DNA of 22,003 nt from Clostridia bacterium (lineage in GTDB: Bacteria > Bacillota > Clostridia > Oscillospirales > Acutalibacteraceae): the NCBI GenBank assembly GCA_900766945.1, contig CAAFXD010000055.1, forward strand, positions 1-22,003. The letters run 5' to 3'. Of this stretch, positions 21,615 through 22,003 are shown piece after piece. Within the stretch, counting starts at the first letter, position 1; every line of letters begins with the position of its first letter. The notes beneath the pieces are model-generated. The model was not told the origin of the DNA. It did not search any database and saw only the letters and a program-made list of their open reading frames with translations. The position numbers and the translations under genes are program-made.

Positions 21615-22003
21615 TCACCCTTTCCAAAATTTTCTGTCCAAACTGCGGTATTGCACGGCTTCGGCGATGTGCGGCACATCAATTTGTTCCGCGCCGTCTA
21701 AATCCGCAATAGTGCGCGCTACGCGCAAAACCTTATCATAGGCGCGCGCCGAAAGCCCCAACTTTTCAAATGCGGCTTTGAGCATCGCCGCCGCGGCAGG
21801 GGTAGGGGTGCAGAATTTTCGGGTGAGCGATGCGTCCATTTTGGCGTTGCAGGTAACACCCGTGCCCGCAAGCCTTGCTTGCTGAATTTCCCGTGCGCGG
21901 TCTACGCGCGCCTTAATTGATGCAGAGGATTCCTCCTTTGCCGTTTTGGAAAGGTCATCGAAATCCACGGGCGGCACTTCAATGTGAATATCCAATCGAT
22001 CCA
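21615..22003 (-). CDS. ComM/YifB-family Mg-chelatase-like ATPase (3' part)
   Basis: 129 codons including the stop lie inside the window, and the gene continues past the right edge. The first visible residues read DRLDIHIEVPPVDFDDL, the end of the AAA+ module of YifB/ComM proteins. The C-terminal Mg-chelatase-type helical domain follows (RAREIQQAR, LGLSARAYDKVLRVARTIADLDG, IAEAVQYRSLDRKFW). Related ComM is a hexameric branch-migration helicase acting in natural transformation. That role is established in other bacteria and only inferred here. Confidence 0.93.
   Translation of the reverse strand, partial: DRLDIHIEVPPVDFDDLSKTAKEESSASIKARVDRAREIQQARLAGTGVTCNAKMDASLTRKFCTPTPAAAAMLKAAFEKLGLSARAYDKVLRVARTIADLDGAEQIDVPHIAEAVQYRSLDRKFWKG

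Overview
The window looks like chromosome of a gut-type Firmicute, most likely a clostridium of the Oscillospirales/Ruminococcaceae kind. This is inferred from a perfect CIRCE element before groES-groEL, strong sigma-A promoters, AGGAGG ribosome binding sites, a TnpV-bearing mobilizable element and a DUF6774-like small protein. The host DNA is moderately GC-rich. It is interrupted by a visibly AT-rich block at about 1.88-11.3 kb.

Left host region (1-1876): a minus-strand sulfur-assimilation operon, metY then cysK (cut by the window edge). It is driven by a consensus promoter with an inverted-repeat operator at the start site and a long structured leader.

Mobile element (1877-11307, about 9.4 kb): an integrative mobilizable element inserted in the last codons of guaA. 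A 10-bp core (ATTCCCACTC) lies at both ends, and each end carries a pair of GTTGCCA arm sites spaced 11 bp apart. The left core still reads Val-Glu-Trp-Glu-stop and is followed by a terminator, apparently the original guaA end, now 9.4 kb from guaA. One minus-strand operon holds xis, int, a mobilization accessory gene, a MobC-like gene, the relaxase and tnpV. It faces a divergent XRE repressor across an operator cluster. A candidate oriT of stacked inverted repeats lies inside the accessory mob gene. Cargo is a translationally coupled pair (unknown ~121-aa protein plus SAMHD1-like HD phosphohydrolase), two truncated genes meeting at a deletion scar (DUF2461-like and radical SAM), and a DUF2441-GNAT pair.

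Right host region (11296-22003): purA-guaA form an operon behind a perfect promoter. Upstream is a second, stand-alone GMP synthase ATP-pyrophosphatase gene lacking the glutaminase domain. Then come a cohesin-like surface protein, a membrane-anchored glycerophosphodiester phosphodiesterase, groES-groEL under CIRCE, mutY, two small hypothetical genes, a structured tRNA-like repeat, tRNA-Leu(GAG) and the 3' end of a ComM/YifB-family ATPase gene.

The most interesting material is the HD/small-protein operon (a possible nucleotide-depletion defence module), the oriT embedded in a coding sequence, the architecture of the guaA attachment site, and the split guaA paralogue. All calls come from reading the sequence; no database search was run.
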